64,000 bases of DNA from Sphingomonas sp. Leaf407. GTDB taxonomy: Bacteria; Pseudomonadota; Alphaproteobacteria; Sphingomonadales; Sphingomonadaceae. The notes under the pieces are model-generated. The model ran no database searches. It was not told the origin of the DNA and was given only the letters and a program-made list of their open reading frames with translations. The translations under genes and the position numbers were made by a program. This document shows positions 16,686 to 25,811 of this stretch, one piece after another; within the stretch, counting starts at the first letter, position 1; every line of letters starts with the position of its first letter. The stretch lies in NCBI RefSeq assembly GCF_001425385.1, contig NZ_LMQO01000002.1, positions 248,001 to 312,000 of the forward strand, written 5' to 3'.

Positions 16686-17840
16686 ATGAAAGTAACCGGC
16701 TATCGCAGCCTTGTCACTTCGCATGATTGGGGACGCCCGGTCGGCGATGTGAACGGCGTGGTCGCATCCGGCGTCACCGACGTGCCGATCCTGATCCTCG
16801 AAACCGATGGCGGGCTGGAGGGGGTGGGGCTGGGCCAGCATGCCGACATCGCCCGCGTGTTCGGCGCAGTGGAGGGGCAGGACCCGCGCGCCGCGCCCGC
16901 GCTGTACGACAGCATGCTCTCGCACGTGTTCAAGAGCGGCCATGCCGGGCTGACCTATGGCGCGGTCGCCGCGATCGACATGGCGTTGTGGGACCTGAAG
17001 GCGAAGATGGCGGACGAGGCGCTGTGGCGCACCTTGGGTGCTGCCGACCGGTTCGTGCGCGGCTACGCCTCGGGGCTGTGCTATGGGCTGGACGACGACG
17101 GGTTCGCCGCGCTGTACGCGCGCTTCGCCGAACGCGGGTTCAGTGCCGCCAAGATCAAGGGCGGCCGCAACCTCGCGCGCGATATTCGCCGGTTGAAGCA
17201 CGTCCGCACGATCATGGCCGGCAACAGCGTCGCGCCCGCGCTGATGCTCGACGTCAACGAAAGCTGGAACTGCAAGCAGGCGGTCCGCCATCTGGCCGAG
17301 ATCGAGGCGGCCGGCATCGACCTGACGTGGATCGAGGAACCGGTGCGCCGCTGGGATACGCACGGGCTGGCCGCGGTGTCGCGCGCGGCGCGCTGCGCGG
17401 TGGCGACCGGCGAGAATCTGACCGGGCTGGAACAGTTCGCGCCGCTGCTCGATGCGCGCGCGGTCGATGTGGTGCAGGCGGGTAGCGTGTGGGGGATCAC
17501 CCATTTCCAGCGCGTCGCCATCGCCGCGCATGTCCGCGACCTGCCGGTGTCGCCGGTCGGCTATGATGGCAACCCAATCGCCCATGCGGCGGCGGCGGTG
17601 CCGAACATGATCGGGATCGAGGTGCAGGACCTGCAATGGCCCGCCGGCCTCGACATCGATCAGGACATCGCCGACGGCGGCATCGTGCTGGGCGACCGGC
17701 CCGGCCTCGGCATCGTCGTCGACGAGGCACGGATTGCGCGCGACCGGGCCGACGGGAGCTGGAGCGCCAACGGCGGCCCGCACCGCCGCCCGCGCGAGGC
17801 CGGACTGCGGCTGGTCCCCGATACGGAGATGGTTCGTTGA
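16686..17840 (+). CDS. Enolase-superfamily (mandelate racemase type) sugar-acid dehydratase
   Basis: A 384-residue enolase-superfamily protein. It has the KxK general-base motif in FSAAKIKGG and three metal ligands, in LMLDVNESW, WIEEPVRR and VATGENLTG. Context makes it the dehydratase turning L-fuconate or L-rhamnonate into the 2-keto-3-deoxy acid. It is shorter than characterised L-fuconate dehydratases (about 440 residues). The segment where mandelate-racemase-type enzymes carry the second catalytic histidine reads LPVSPVGYDGNPIAHAAAA, so that histidine is displaced or absent. Substrate is therefore uncertain; L-galactonate is another option. ATG 16686 follows GGGGGAGGG. Its stop overlaps the permease start. 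Confidence 0.8.
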   Translation: MKVTGYRSLVTSHDWGRPVGDVNGVVASGVTDVPILILETDGGLEGVGLGQHADIARVFGAVEGQDPRAAPALYDSMLSHVFKSGHAGLTYGAVAAIDMALWDLKAKMADEALWRTLGAADRFVRGYASGLCYGLDDDGFAALYARFAERGFSAAKIKGGRNLARDIRRLKHVRTIMAGNSVAPALMLDVNESWNCKQAVRHLAEIEAAGIDLTWIEEPVRRWDTHGLAAVSRAARCAVATGENLTGLEQFAPLLDARAVDVVQAGSVWGITHFQRVAIAAHVRDLPVSPVGYDGNPIAHAAAAVPNMIGIEVQDLQWPAGLDIDQDIADGGIVLGDRPGLGIVVDEARIARDRADGSWSANGGPHRRPREAGLRLVPDTEMVR

Positions 17841-19108
17841 CCTTGCCGGTCGCGCCGTCGGCCCCGCCGCCATCTGCCTATGTCACCGGCGGCGCGCGGC
17901 GCCGGTTGCAGCTTTCGCTGATGGTCAATTTCTTCCTGTTGATGGCGCTGTACAGCGGCGTCCTCGGCGTCCTGCTGCCCAACCAGATCGCGGAACTGGA
18001 CGCAGGGAACAAGGCGAACAACCTCGCGCTGCTGTTCGCCGTCACCTCGATCTTCTCGACGCTGGCGACGCCGATCGCGGGCGCACTGTCCGACCGGACG
18101 CGCAGCCGCTGGGGCCGGCGCGCGCCGTGGATCGCGATCGGATCGCTGTTCGGATCGCTGGCGCTGTTCGGCGTGTCGCTGATGACCAGCTTCTGGTCGC
18201 TGATCGTGCTGTGGGTGATGGCCGCCGTCGCCTATAATGCGATGCAGCCGGCGATGACGACGCTGATCGCCGACCGCTTCGCTCCCGAAGGGCGCGGCAA
18301 TGTGTCAGGCATCGTTGGCGCAGGGATGACGGCGGGACTGACCGCCGGCACGGTCGTCGCGGGCTATCTCGCGGGGCAGGCGGTGCTGGCGTACGGCCTG
18401 TTCGCCGCCGCCGTGGCGGTATCCGGGCTGGCGTTCGTCCTGCTCAATCGCGAACCGTCAAGCGCGCGCGCGCCGCACCGCCCGATCCGCTGGGGCGAAT
18501 TCCTGCGCGGCTTCTGGATCAGCCCGGCCAAACACCCCGACTTTGCCTGGGCGTTTCTCAGCCGGTTCACGATCTACATGGGGTATCAGGGGGTCGCGGC
18601 CTATCTGCTCTATATCCTGCGCGACTATATCCGGCTGGGCGATGGTGAATCGAACATCGCCATCGCCAACATGGCGATCGTCACGCTGGTCTGTCTGGTC
18701 GCGTCGTCGCTGCTGTCGGGGTGGCTGTCGGACCGGATGCAGCGGCGCAAGCCGTTCGTGATCCTCGGCAGCCTCATCATGGGCTGCGCGATGGTCGCGC
18801 CGCTCGCCTTGCCGTCGATGACCGGCATGTGGATCTACGCCGCCGTCATCGGGGTCGGCTACGGCATGTTCATGTCGATCGACATCGCGCTGATGACACA
18901 GGTGCTGCCGCAAAGCGCGCTGGGCGACGAGGGGCGCGACCTCGGCGTGCTGACCACCGCCGTCAACATTCCGCAGATCATCAGCCCGGTGATGGCCGCT
19001 ACGCTGCTCGGGCTGACCGGCGGCGATTACCGCACCATCTTCATCGCCGCGATCCTGTTCGTGTTCGGATCGGCATTGTGCGTCCTCCCCATCAAGTCGG
19101 TCCGCTAA
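17837..19108 (+). CDS. MFS/GPH-type sugar permease
   Basis: A 423-residue inner-membrane transporter with about 12 hydrophobic segments. It carries the signature loop GALSDRTRSRWGRRAPW between helices 2 and 3 and SGWLSDRMQRRKPF at the equivalent place in the second half. It resembles cation:sugar symporters of the MFS/GPH group. The start is TTG 17837, overlapping the dehydratase stop as TTGA with GGAG upstream, so expression is coupled to that enzyme. Uptake of the 6-deoxy-hexose or of a sugar acid is inferred from its position. The next gene is the TonB-dependent receptor, beginning behind operator copy 4. Confidence 0.83.
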   Translation: MTLPVAPSAPPPSAYVTGGARRRLQLSLMVNFFLLMALYSGVLGVLLPNQIAELDAGNKANNLALLFAVTSIFSTLATPIAGALSDRTRSRWGRRAPWIAIGSLFGSLALFGVSLMTSFWSLIVLWVMAAVAYNAMQPAMTTLIADRFAPEGRGNVSGIVGAGMTAGLTAGTVVAGYLAGQAVLAYGLFAAAVAVSGLAFVLLNREPSSARAPHRPIRWGEFLRGFWISPAKHPDFAWAFLSRFTIYMGYQGVAAYLLYILRDYIRLGDGESNIAIANMAIVTLVCLVASSLLSGWLSDRMQRRKPFVILGSLIMGCAMVAPLALPSMTGMWIYAAVIGVGYGMFMSIDIALMTQVLPQSALGDEGRDLGVLTTAVNIPQIISPVMAATLLGLTGGDYRTIFIAAILFVFGSALCVLPIKSVR

Positions 19109-19110
19109 AG

Positions 19111-19126
19111 GTAATACGTATTATCA
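19111..19126. promoter_or_regulatory. FadR-type operator candidate, copy 4
   Basis: GTAATACGTATTATCA lies two bases after the permease stop and 62 bases before the TonB-receptor start. A TTGACA hexamer at 19131-19136 directly follows it, but I see no good -10 box 17 bases on. Confidence 0.65.
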
Positions 19127-19188
19127 TCATTTGACACTGATGCTATTTCGTGGTCAAAGCGGGCAAAGAAAAAAGGGAGAGGGTTATC

Positions 19189-21939
19189 ATGGCGTTATCG
19201 GCCCGTCGTTTGCGTACCTGCCTGTTGGCGGCTCCGGCGCTCAGCGCGCTCGTTCTGGGTGGCACCGCCGCTGCGCAGACCGTCGATCCGGTGCCCGTCG
19301 CCAGCCCCGCCGGTGATGGCGAAACCAGCCAGCCCGAGGACATCGTCGTCACCGGCATCCGCGCCGCCGAGCGTGCCGCCATCGACATCAAGCGCAATTC
19401 GGTGGGCGTGGTCGATTCGATCGTCGCCGAAGACCTGGGCAAGCTGCCCGATAACAACGTCGCCGAATCGCTCCAGCGCGTCAGCGGCGTCACGATCGAG
19501 CGCAATCGCGGTGAAGGGCGGTTTGTCACCGTCCGCGGCTTCGGGCCGAAGTTCAACGCCGTCACCGTCAACGGCCGCACGCTTGCCACCGACAACAACG
19601 GCCGCGAATTCTCGTTCGACGTGCTGCCGTCCGAGATCATCTCGGGCGCCGACGTCTACAAATCGCCGCAGGCCAACATCAACGGCGCGTCGATCGGCGC
19701 GACGGTCGACGTGCGCACGCTGCGCCCGCTGGACGGCAAGCGCGGCTTCAAGTTCGCCGGATCGGCCGGCGGCATGTATTCGGAACTGGCCGACACCTAT
19801 AATCCCGAAGTGTCGGCGGTCGGCAGTTGGAAGAACGATGCCGGCACCTTCGGCGTGGCGCTGGCCGGCGTCTATTCCAAGCAGGAAAACCGGATCGACG
19901 AATTCACGATCGGCGCGGGCCATGTCCGCCGCTCCAGCACCGATTCCTATTATAATCTGGCGGGGGTGCGCGGTGGCCGGATCGGCGCGGGTGTCGCGCC
20001 CTTCTCGCGGGTGTCGATGCCCTCGAACCTGTCGCCGTTCTTCTTCGAACGCGAACTGACCCGCTGGGGCGTCAACGCATCGGTGCAGATGCGGCCGAGC
20101 GACAAGTTCACCGTCACGATCGACGGCCTGTATTCCAAGGCGCGCTTCGTCGAGCAGCAGACCGGCCTCGCCTATGACTTCGCCGGTGGCATCCTTGCCG
20201 AACAGGTGGTCGAAGGCGGCGAGGCGGTGTTCCAGCGCTACACCGGCGGCTTCGTCGACCAGATCATCCAGTATGACGACCGCGACGTGACCACCGACCA
20301 GTTCGGCATCAACGTCGACTGGAAGCCGACCGACGCCCTGCGCGTCCGGCTCGACGGATCGCTGTCCGACGCGCGCCGCCGGGGCAAGGAGAACAATCTG
20401 TTCACCACCATCCGGCGCAAGAACGTCAACCTGTCGTTCGACCGGCGGGGTGGCAGCCCGATCTATCAATATGCGTTCAGCAGCCCGACCTATGCCAATG
20501 CCGCGACCAATCCGCAGGGGATCACCGCGCATTACTATATCTGGGGCGGCGGGTCCGACATCGACGACGAGATCGAGGAATATCGCGCCGACGTCGACTG
20601 GAAGCCGGGTAACGGGCCGTTCACGCTGTCGGTCGGCGCACTGGCGCAGAGCCGGATCAAGACGATCACCGCCGACGAAACCTCGTTCGCCGAACAATGC
20701 GCCTATTGCGACTCCAACCGCATGCTGCCGCAATCGCTGTTCCAGCCGACGAACCGCAATTTCTTCAAGGGCGAGGGCGGCGACATCATCCGCGACTGGC
20801 TGATCTACAACCCGCGCGAGCTGGTGCAGACGATCGACCGGTTCGCCGCCGAGGATGGCCGCACGTTCAACCCGGCGGTTTTCTCCCCCGCCGCATCGTC
20901 GGTGGTCGATGAGAAGGTGCGCATCGGCTATGTCATGGGGGCGCTCGACACGCGGATCGGCGACATGCCGCTCGCGATCAACGTCGGGCTGCGCTACGAG
21001 AATACCGATTATACCTCGACCGGCGCGTCGCGCACCGTGCTGAGCGCGCGGCCCAACGGCGCAGGACAGAACATCATCACCGTGTCGCCGGTCGTCCCGG
21101 TCGGCTTCCGCGGCAAGTATGACGACTGGCTGCCGTCGATCAACGCCCGCCTGTCGCTGACCGAACGGCTGCTGCTGCGCTTCGCGGCGTCCAAGGTCAT
21201 CACCCGCCCGACGCTGTCCGACCTGTCGCCGCGCCAGACGATCCAGACGAACCCGGGCAACGAGACGATCCGTCGCGGCAACCCCGACCTGCAACCGTTC
21301 CGCGCCAAGCAGGCCGAACTGGGCGCGGAATGGTATTTCGCCCCCAATTCGCTGCTGAACGCCGCCGTGTTCTACAAGGACATCGAATCATTCGTGACGC
21401 TGGTGACGACGGCGCAGGTGGTCGACCAGGTATCGTTCCAGGTGACGGTGCCGGGCAATGGCAACGGCGCCAAGGTCAAGGGGTTCGAGGTCGGCTATCG
21501 CCAGTCGTTCGACAACTGGCTGCCGGCACCGTTCGACGGACTGGGCGTGCAGACGAGCTTCAACTATACCGAGTCCGACGCGAACTATACCAACACCGTC
21601 GCCAACGTATCGTTCGGGCTGGAGGGGCTGTCCAAATATTCGTACAGCCTCGTCGGCTTCTACGAGAAATACGGCATTTCCGCGCGGGCGGCCTATACCT
21701 ATCGCGACAATTTCCTGCAGGTCGCCTCGGGCCGCAACGGCGAGCCGGAGTATTTCGATGCCTATGGCCAGCTCGACCTCAGCCTGTCCTATGACGTCGG
21801 ATCGCACTTCACGGTGTTCGCCGATGCGATCAACCTGAACAGCGCCAAGGAATTCATCTATTCGGTGAGCGAGAACCGCACGAAGGAATATCGCCAGACC
21901 GGCCGCCGCGTCTCGGCGGGTGTGCGGGTGCGCTTCTGA
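19189..21939 (+). CDS. TonB-dependent receptor for oligosaccharide uptake
   Basis: A 916-residue outer-membrane receptor. It has a signal peptide ending GTAAAQ, a short periplasmic stretch DIVVTG, a plug domain with LGKLPDNNVAESLQRVSGVTIERNRGEGRFVTVRGFGP, and a beta-barrel ending VSAGVRVRF with the terminal phenylalanine. It belongs to the class of large receptors linked to glycan loci in sphingomonads, xanthomonads and Caulobacter. ATG 19189 follows GGGAGAGGG; the frame opens 13 codons earlier without a signal-like start. No SusD partner exists, as expected outside Bacteroidetes. Being the only receptor in the locus, it probably brings in the pectic oligosaccharide attacked by the periplasmic enzymes. 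Confidence 0.92.
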   Translation: MALSARRLRTCLLAAPALSALVLGGTAAAQTVDPVPVASPAGDGETSQPEDIVVTGIRAAERAAIDIKRNSVGVVDSIVAEDLGKLPDNNVAESLQRVSGVTIERNRGEGRFVTVRGFGPKFNAVTVNGRTLATDNNGREFSFDVLPSEIISGADVYKSPQANINGASIGATVDVRTLRPLDGKRGFKFAGSAGGMYSELADTYNPEVSAVGSWKNDAGTFGVALAGVYSKQENRIDEFTIGAGHVRRSSTDSYYNLAGVRGGRIGAGVAPFSRVSMPSNLSPFFFERELTRWGVNASVQMRPSDKFTVTIDGLYSKARFVEQQTGLAYDFAGGILAEQVVEGGEAVFQRYTGGFVDQIIQYDDRDVTTDQFGINVDWKPTDALRVRLDGSLSDARRRGKENNLFTTIRRKNVNLSFDRRGGSPIYQYAFSSPTYANAATNPQGITAHYYIWGGGSDIDDEIEEYRADVDWKPGNGPFTLSVGALAQSRIKTITADETSFAEQCAYCDSNRMLPQSLFQPTNRNFFKGEGGDIIRDWLIYNPRELVQTIDRFAAEDGRTFNPAVFSPAASSVVDEKVRIGYVMGALDTRIGDMPLAINVGLRYENTDYTSTGASRTVLSARPNGAGQNIITVSPVVPVGFRGKYDDWLPSINARLSLTERLLLRFAASKVITRPTLSDLSPRQTIQTNPGNETIRRGNPDLQPFRAKQAELGAEWYFAPNSLLNAAVFYKDIESFVTLVTTAQVVDQVSFQVTVPGNGNGAKVKGFEVGYRQSFDNWLPAPFDGLGVQTSFNYTESDANYTNTVANVSFGLEGLSKYSYSLVGFYEKYGISARAAYTYRDNFLQVASGRNGEPEYFDAYGQLDLSLSYDVGSHFTVFADAINLNSAKEFIYSVSENRTKEYRQTGRRVSAGVRVRF

Positions 21940-21944
21940 TCCGT

Positions 21945-21976
21945 ATCCCCGTCCCGGCCGGTGCCGGGACGGGGAT
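21945..21976. terminator. Perfect 14-bp hairpin between convergent genes
   Basis: ATCCCCGTCCCGGC (21945-21958) pairs perfectly with GCCGGGACGGGGAT (21963-21976) around CGGT. It lies between the stop codons of the TonB receptor and the second GH28-type gene. No T-run follows; it is a plausible bidirectional barrier. Confidence 0.65.
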
Positions 21977-21983
21977 GGGTTGC

Positions 21984-23615
21984 TCAGGATCGATCGTCGA
22001 ACGTCATGCTGTCGCCCAGCGCGACGTTCCGGCTGTCGAGGGCGTTGACCACGGCATCGCGTCGCATCGGCGAGGCGACGCCGTCGATATTCGCCCCTGC
22101 CACCTGACGCAGCGCGATCACCGGGCGCTGGTCGGGCAGGTCGGTGCGCAGCGTGATCTCGCGGATCGTCAGCCGCCGGGCATGGCGGGCATAGAGGCCG
22201 GCGGCGGGCAGGGTGCCGAGATAGCTGACCTCAAGGCTGGTTTCGCGACGATAGGGCGGGGTTCGCCGGGCGTCGTCGGCGGTGCCGCCGCCGCGGGTGG
22301 CGATGTCCAGCCCGCGAAACGTCACGTCCTCGACCGGGGCGTCGGCGATCCCCTCGACGCCGCAGGCGAAGCGCGGGTCCGCACCCGATACGCTGATATC
22401 CTCGAACCGGATGCGGCGGACGCGACCGACCGGGGTGCCGCGCGGGCCCCGCATCCGCGCCGCGTGATGGACGAACAGCGGGTGGTTGACCGGATCGCGC
22501 AGGACGATGCCCGATACCGTCACATCCTCCAGCGTTCCGCCATCGACGATGCCCATCAATATTCCCCGGCTGTTGGTGCAGATACAGTCGCTGATCCGCA
22601 CGCCGCGAAAGCCGCCGTTGCTCTCGGTGCCCAGCTTGATCCGCCCCAGCACGCCGAGGCCATCGGGCGATCGATAATCCGAGCGGCGATAGCTGCCGTC
22701 GAGCAGCGACCCCATCGCATGGCCGCTGGTCTTGCAGCCCGAGATCAGAATATCCTCGCACGGCACCGCGCGGCCCAGCGCGTAACTGCTCTTGAGGACG
22801 ATCGCATCATCCTTGGGTGCATTCACCGTGCAGTTCAGGATGCGCACGTCGCGGCAGGCATCGATGTCGATGCCGTCGCGGTCGGTATCGATCACCAGCC
22901 CGGTGATCTGCATATTGGTGCAGCCGTGCGCGATGACCGCGAAATGCCCGCCCTGAAGGATGGTGAACCCGTCGAGGCGGACGCCGTGGCAGCGCATCAG
23001 GCCGATCGCCTTGTTCGCGCGGCCGACCGCGTGGCGTTCCGCCGGATCGCGTAGCGCCACGTCGCGCGGCGATACGCCGAGGGCGGCGGCCGAGCGGAAC
23101 CCGGCGCGGCCGTGCCAGCGGTCGCCGGGGCCTTCCCGGTCCAGTCCCGGTCCGTAAATCATGCCGGGGCCGAGGATCGCGACGTTGTTCAGCCCGTCGC
23201 CCCGGATCAGGCTGTTGTGGACATGGGTGATGCCGAAATCCTGAAACTGTTCCTCCAGATAATTTTCGGGCGGGTCGTAGTGCGCGCCGTGAACGGCGGG
23301 ATCGGCGGCGACGATCGTCGCGCCCGCCGACAGGACCAGCGCGATATTGTCGCACAGCCGCAGCGTGAAGCACAGATAGCGCCCGGCGGGCACCACGACG
23401 GTCCCGCCGCCGCGCCGCGCGGCGGCGGCGATCGCGCGGTTGATCGCCGGGCTGTCGATCGTGGTGCCGTTGCCGCGCGCGCCGTGGCGGCGGACATCCT
23501 CCACCACGCCGGCGGCAACCGCCTGCGCCTGATCGGCAAGGCCGGCGGCCAGCAGCGTCGCACAGGCGGCGGACAGGACGAACCGGCGGTCGACGGTGAC
23601 GGGCGATGGGATCAC
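21984..23615 (-). CDS. Second GH28/pectate-lyase-3-type beta-helix enzyme
   Basis: A 543-residue exported beta-helix protein. It has a twin-arginine-like signal (DRRFVLSAACATLLAAGLADQAQA), a pectate_lyase_3-like entry (HGARGNGTTIDSPAINRAI), and GH28-type active-site words DGIDIDAC, PKDDAIVLKSS and GRIKLGTES. The usual HG motif is replaced by SGHAMGS, so it is a divergent member. It probably cleaves a galacturonan-like or rhamnosyl-galacturonan linkage. Start GTG 23615 has GGAG eight bases upstream and gives a signal peptide; the open frame begins earlier. It is divergent from the GH141-like gene, sharing operator copy 5, and convergent with the TonB receptor. Confidence 0.82.
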   Translation of the reverse strand: MIPSPVTVDRRFVLSAACATLLAAGLADQAQAVAAGVVEDVRRHGARGNGTTIDSPAINRAIAAAARRGGGTVVVPAGRYLCFTLRLCDNIALVLSAGATIVAADPAVHGAHYDPPENYLEEQFQDFGITHVHNSLIRGDGLNNVAILGPGMIYGPGLDREGPGDRWHGRAGFRSAAALGVSPRDVALRDPAERHAVGRANKAIGLMRCHGVRLDGFTILQGGHFAVIAHGCTNMQITGLVIDTDRDGIDIDACRDVRILNCTVNAPKDDAIVLKSSYALGRAVPCEDILISGCKTSGHAMGSLLDGSYRRSDYRSPDGLGVLGRIKLGTESNGGFRGVRISDCICTNSRGILMGIVDGGTLEDVTVSGIVLRDPVNHPLFVHHAARMRGPRGTPVGRVRRIRFEDISVSGADPRFACGVEGIADAPVEDVTFRGLDIATRGGGTADDARRTPPYRRETSLEVSYLGTLPAAGLYARHARRLTIREITLRTDLPDQRPVIALRQVAGANIDGVASPMRRDAVVNALDSRNVALGDSMTFDDRS

Positions 23616-23659
23616 TGAGACTTCTCCGGGTAAAACACAGTCTTGCAACCTGTCTAAAC

Positions 23660-23675
23660 ATAAGACATCATATGT
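23660..23675. promoter_or_regulatory. FadR-type operator candidate, copy 5
   Basis: ATAAGACATCATATGT lies in the 101-base gap between the divergent GH28-type gene (start 23615) and GH141-like gene (start 23717). One core position differs from consensus (ACAT for ACGT). Confidence 0.65.
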
Positions 23676-23716
23676 ATAGAGGTGGGAAGCAACGCCGCCT
23701 TTCAGGAGCAGGAACA

Positions 23717-25735
23717 ATGAACGCTGGTGCCCCCCGACCGCGCCGCCGTACGGCGGCATGCGTCACGCTGGCGCTCACGGGCCTGCTGGCGAGCGCCAGC
23801 GCGCTGGCGCAGGCGGTGATCCATGTCGCGCCCGACGGCAACGACCGCGCGAGCGGCAGCGCGACCCGCCCGGTGCGGTCGCTCGACCGCGCGCAGGCGC
23901 TGGTCCGCGCCGCCAGCGCCGGTGGCGACGTGACGGTCGTGCTCGCCGACGGGACCTATCTGCTTGACCAGCCGCTGCGCTTCACCGCCGCCGATGGCGG
24001 GCGGGCGGGGCACCGCGTCGAATGGCGTGCGGCGGACGGCGCGCGGCCGGTGCTGTCGGGCGGCATGGCGGTGCGCGGGTTTCGCCTGCACGATGCCGAG
24101 CGCCGCATCTGGGTCGCCGATGTGCCCAAGGGGCTGGATGCGCGCCAGCTATGGGTCGACGATCAGCTCGCCGAGCGGCCGTGGATCGAGATCAAGGCGC
24201 GCGACGTGGCGTTCTCGGCGACCGGATTCGACATCGTCAGCCCCGATCTGGCCTATGTCGCCGCCGTGAAGCGGCCCGACCGGATGGAGGTGGAGGCGAC
24301 CGGCTTCTTCACCGACCGCTATTCGCCGGTGCAGTCGATCGCCGGGCGTCGCGTGACGATGCAACAGCCGGCGTGGGACAATAATAGCTGGGGCTATGAC
24401 ACGATCACCCAGCCGATCTTTCCGGCGGATTCGCGCCTGTTCCTCGTCAACGCGCTGGAATTCATCGGCAAGGCCAACGACTGGCATGCCAAGCCCTATC
24501 AATGGTTTCTCGATCCGCAGGCGGGCAAGCTGTACCTGCGGATCGCGCAGGACGATGACATCGCCCGGTTGAAGGTCGTGCTGCCCCGGCTCGAAGCGCT
24601 GGTGTCGATCGCCGGTACGCCCGCCGCGCCGGTCGAACGGCTGGGGTTCAGGGGCCTGCGCTTTTCGTACACGAGCTGGATGGGGCCGTCGCGCGCCACC
24701 GGCTATGCCAATCAGCAGAGCGGGGCGTTCCTGTCCGACCTGTCGCCGATCCGGCCGAAGGATGCGTGGCAGAGCTGCGGCTGGGGCTGCGTCGAATTCG
24801 AATCGATGCGGCAGAAATGGCACCAGATGCCCGCCGCCGTCCAGGTCGCCGCCGCGCGAGACGTGACGTTCGAGGGCAATCGCTTCACCCAGATCGGCCA
24901 GGTCGCGCTGGGCATTGGCAACGATGCCACCGCGAACCTGAGCGGCACGGGCCTTGCCACCGCGCGTATCCGGGTGGCGCGCAACCATTTCGCGGTCGTG
25001 TCGGGCAGCGCGATCATGGCCGGCGGGGTGCGCGTCGACGCGCATCATCCCGGCGACCCCGCGCTCATCAACCGCGATCTGGTGATCGAGGACAATGTCG
25101 TCGCCTCGGTCAGCAAGGATTACAAGGACAATGCCGCGATCCTGACGACCTATGTCAGCGGCGCGTGCATCGCCCACAACGACGTCAGCGACGCGCCGTA
25201 CGACGGCATCGCGGTCGGCTGGGGCTGGGGCTATAACGACGTCGGCGGCAACCCGAACTACGACGAGAACCAGAAGGGCTATGTCCACAACGTCCGCTAT
25301 GCGACGCCGACGACGCTGCGCGACACGCTGGTCGAGAACAACCGCATCCATGGTGTGAAGACATGGTTCATGGATGGCGGCGCGATCTACAATCTGTCGG
25401 CCAACCCGAACGCGATCGTGCGCGGCAACCACATCTTCGACATCGCCGGCAAGATCGCCATCTATCTCGACGAAGGCAGCAAGCATTTCGCCGTGACCGG
25501 CAACGTCGTCGAGACGCGCGGCAAATGGTTGAACATCAACACCGCCGGCAAGATGTTCCGGCGGCGCATCTCGACCGACAATCTCGCGACCGGCAACTGG
25601 CATACTTCCAGCACGACCGGCGGCCGCTGGCTGAGCGAGATCGGCAATGTCGCGCGCGACAACATCCTCGTGCCCGACAGCGACTGGCCGGCCGAAGCGC
25701 AGGCGGTGATCGCGCGTGCCGGGGTGCGGCGCTGA
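23717..25735 (+). CDS. Exported right-handed beta-helix protein, GH141-like
   Basis: A 672-residue exported protein with a signal peptide ending SASALAQ. It begins HVAPDGNDRASGSATRPVRSLDRAQALV, followed by DGTYLLDQPLRFTAADGG and a long right-handed parallel beta-helix with repeated N-x-I/F-x-G turns. This layout matches glycoside hydrolase family 141, whose founding Bacteroides member is an alpha-L-fucosidase acting on rhamnogalacturonan II; xylanase members also exist. The neighbouring L-fucose-type pathway makes fucosidase attractive, but this is inference and catalytic residues cannot be fixed by eye. ATG 23717 follows AGGAGCAGG. A strong hairpin with a T-run ends the gene. Confidence 0.75.
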   Translation: MNAGAPRPRRRTAACVTLALTGLLASASALAQAVIHVAPDGNDRASGSATRPVRSLDRAQALVRAASAGGDVTVVLADGTYLLDQPLRFTAADGGRAGHRVEWRAADGARPVLSGGMAVRGFRLHDAERRIWVADVPKGLDARQLWVDDQLAERPWIEIKARDVAFSATGFDIVSPDLAYVAAVKRPDRMEVEATGFFTDRYSPVQSIAGRRVTMQQPAWDNNSWGYDTITQPIFPADSRLFLVNALEFIGKANDWHAKPYQWFLDPQAGKLYLRIAQDDDIARLKVVLPRLEALVSIAGTPAAPVERLGFRGLRFSYTSWMGPSRATGYANQQSGAFLSDLSPIRPKDAWQSCGWGCVEFESMRQKWHQMPAAVQVAAARDVTFEGNRFTQIGQVALGIGNDATANLSGTGLATARIRVARNHFAVVSGSAIMAGGVRVDAHHPGDPALINRDLVIEDNVVASVSKDYKDNAAILTTYVSGACIAHNDVSDAPYDGIAVGWGWGYNDVGGNPNYDENQKGYVHNVRYATPTTLRDTLVENNRIHGVKTWFMDGGAIYNLSANPNAIVRGNHIFDIAGKIAIYLDEGSKHFAVTGNVVETRGKWLNINTAGKMFRRRISTDNLATGNWHTSSTTGGRWLSEIGNVARDNILVPDSDWPAEAQAVIARAGVRR

Positions 25736-25772
25736 TCGTTCCGACGTAACCGGTTCCCCCCGGTTTCCTCCT

Positions 25773-25811
25773 CGGCCGCTGCGTGCCCGACCGGCCCGGC
25801 GGCCGTTTTTT
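25773..25811 (+). terminator. Intrinsic terminator after GH141-like gene
   Basis: CGGCCGC (25773-25779) pairs with GCGGCCG (25799-25805) across a 19-base GC-rich loop, followed by six T (25806-25811). The T-run touches the stop codon of the convergent glycerate kinase gene. Confidence 0.75.

Noticed and set aside
16536..17873. Upstream extension of the FadR-type gene through the dehydratase region
   Set aside because: The extension is antisense to the dehydratase and lacks family similarity; ATG 16535 is the family start.
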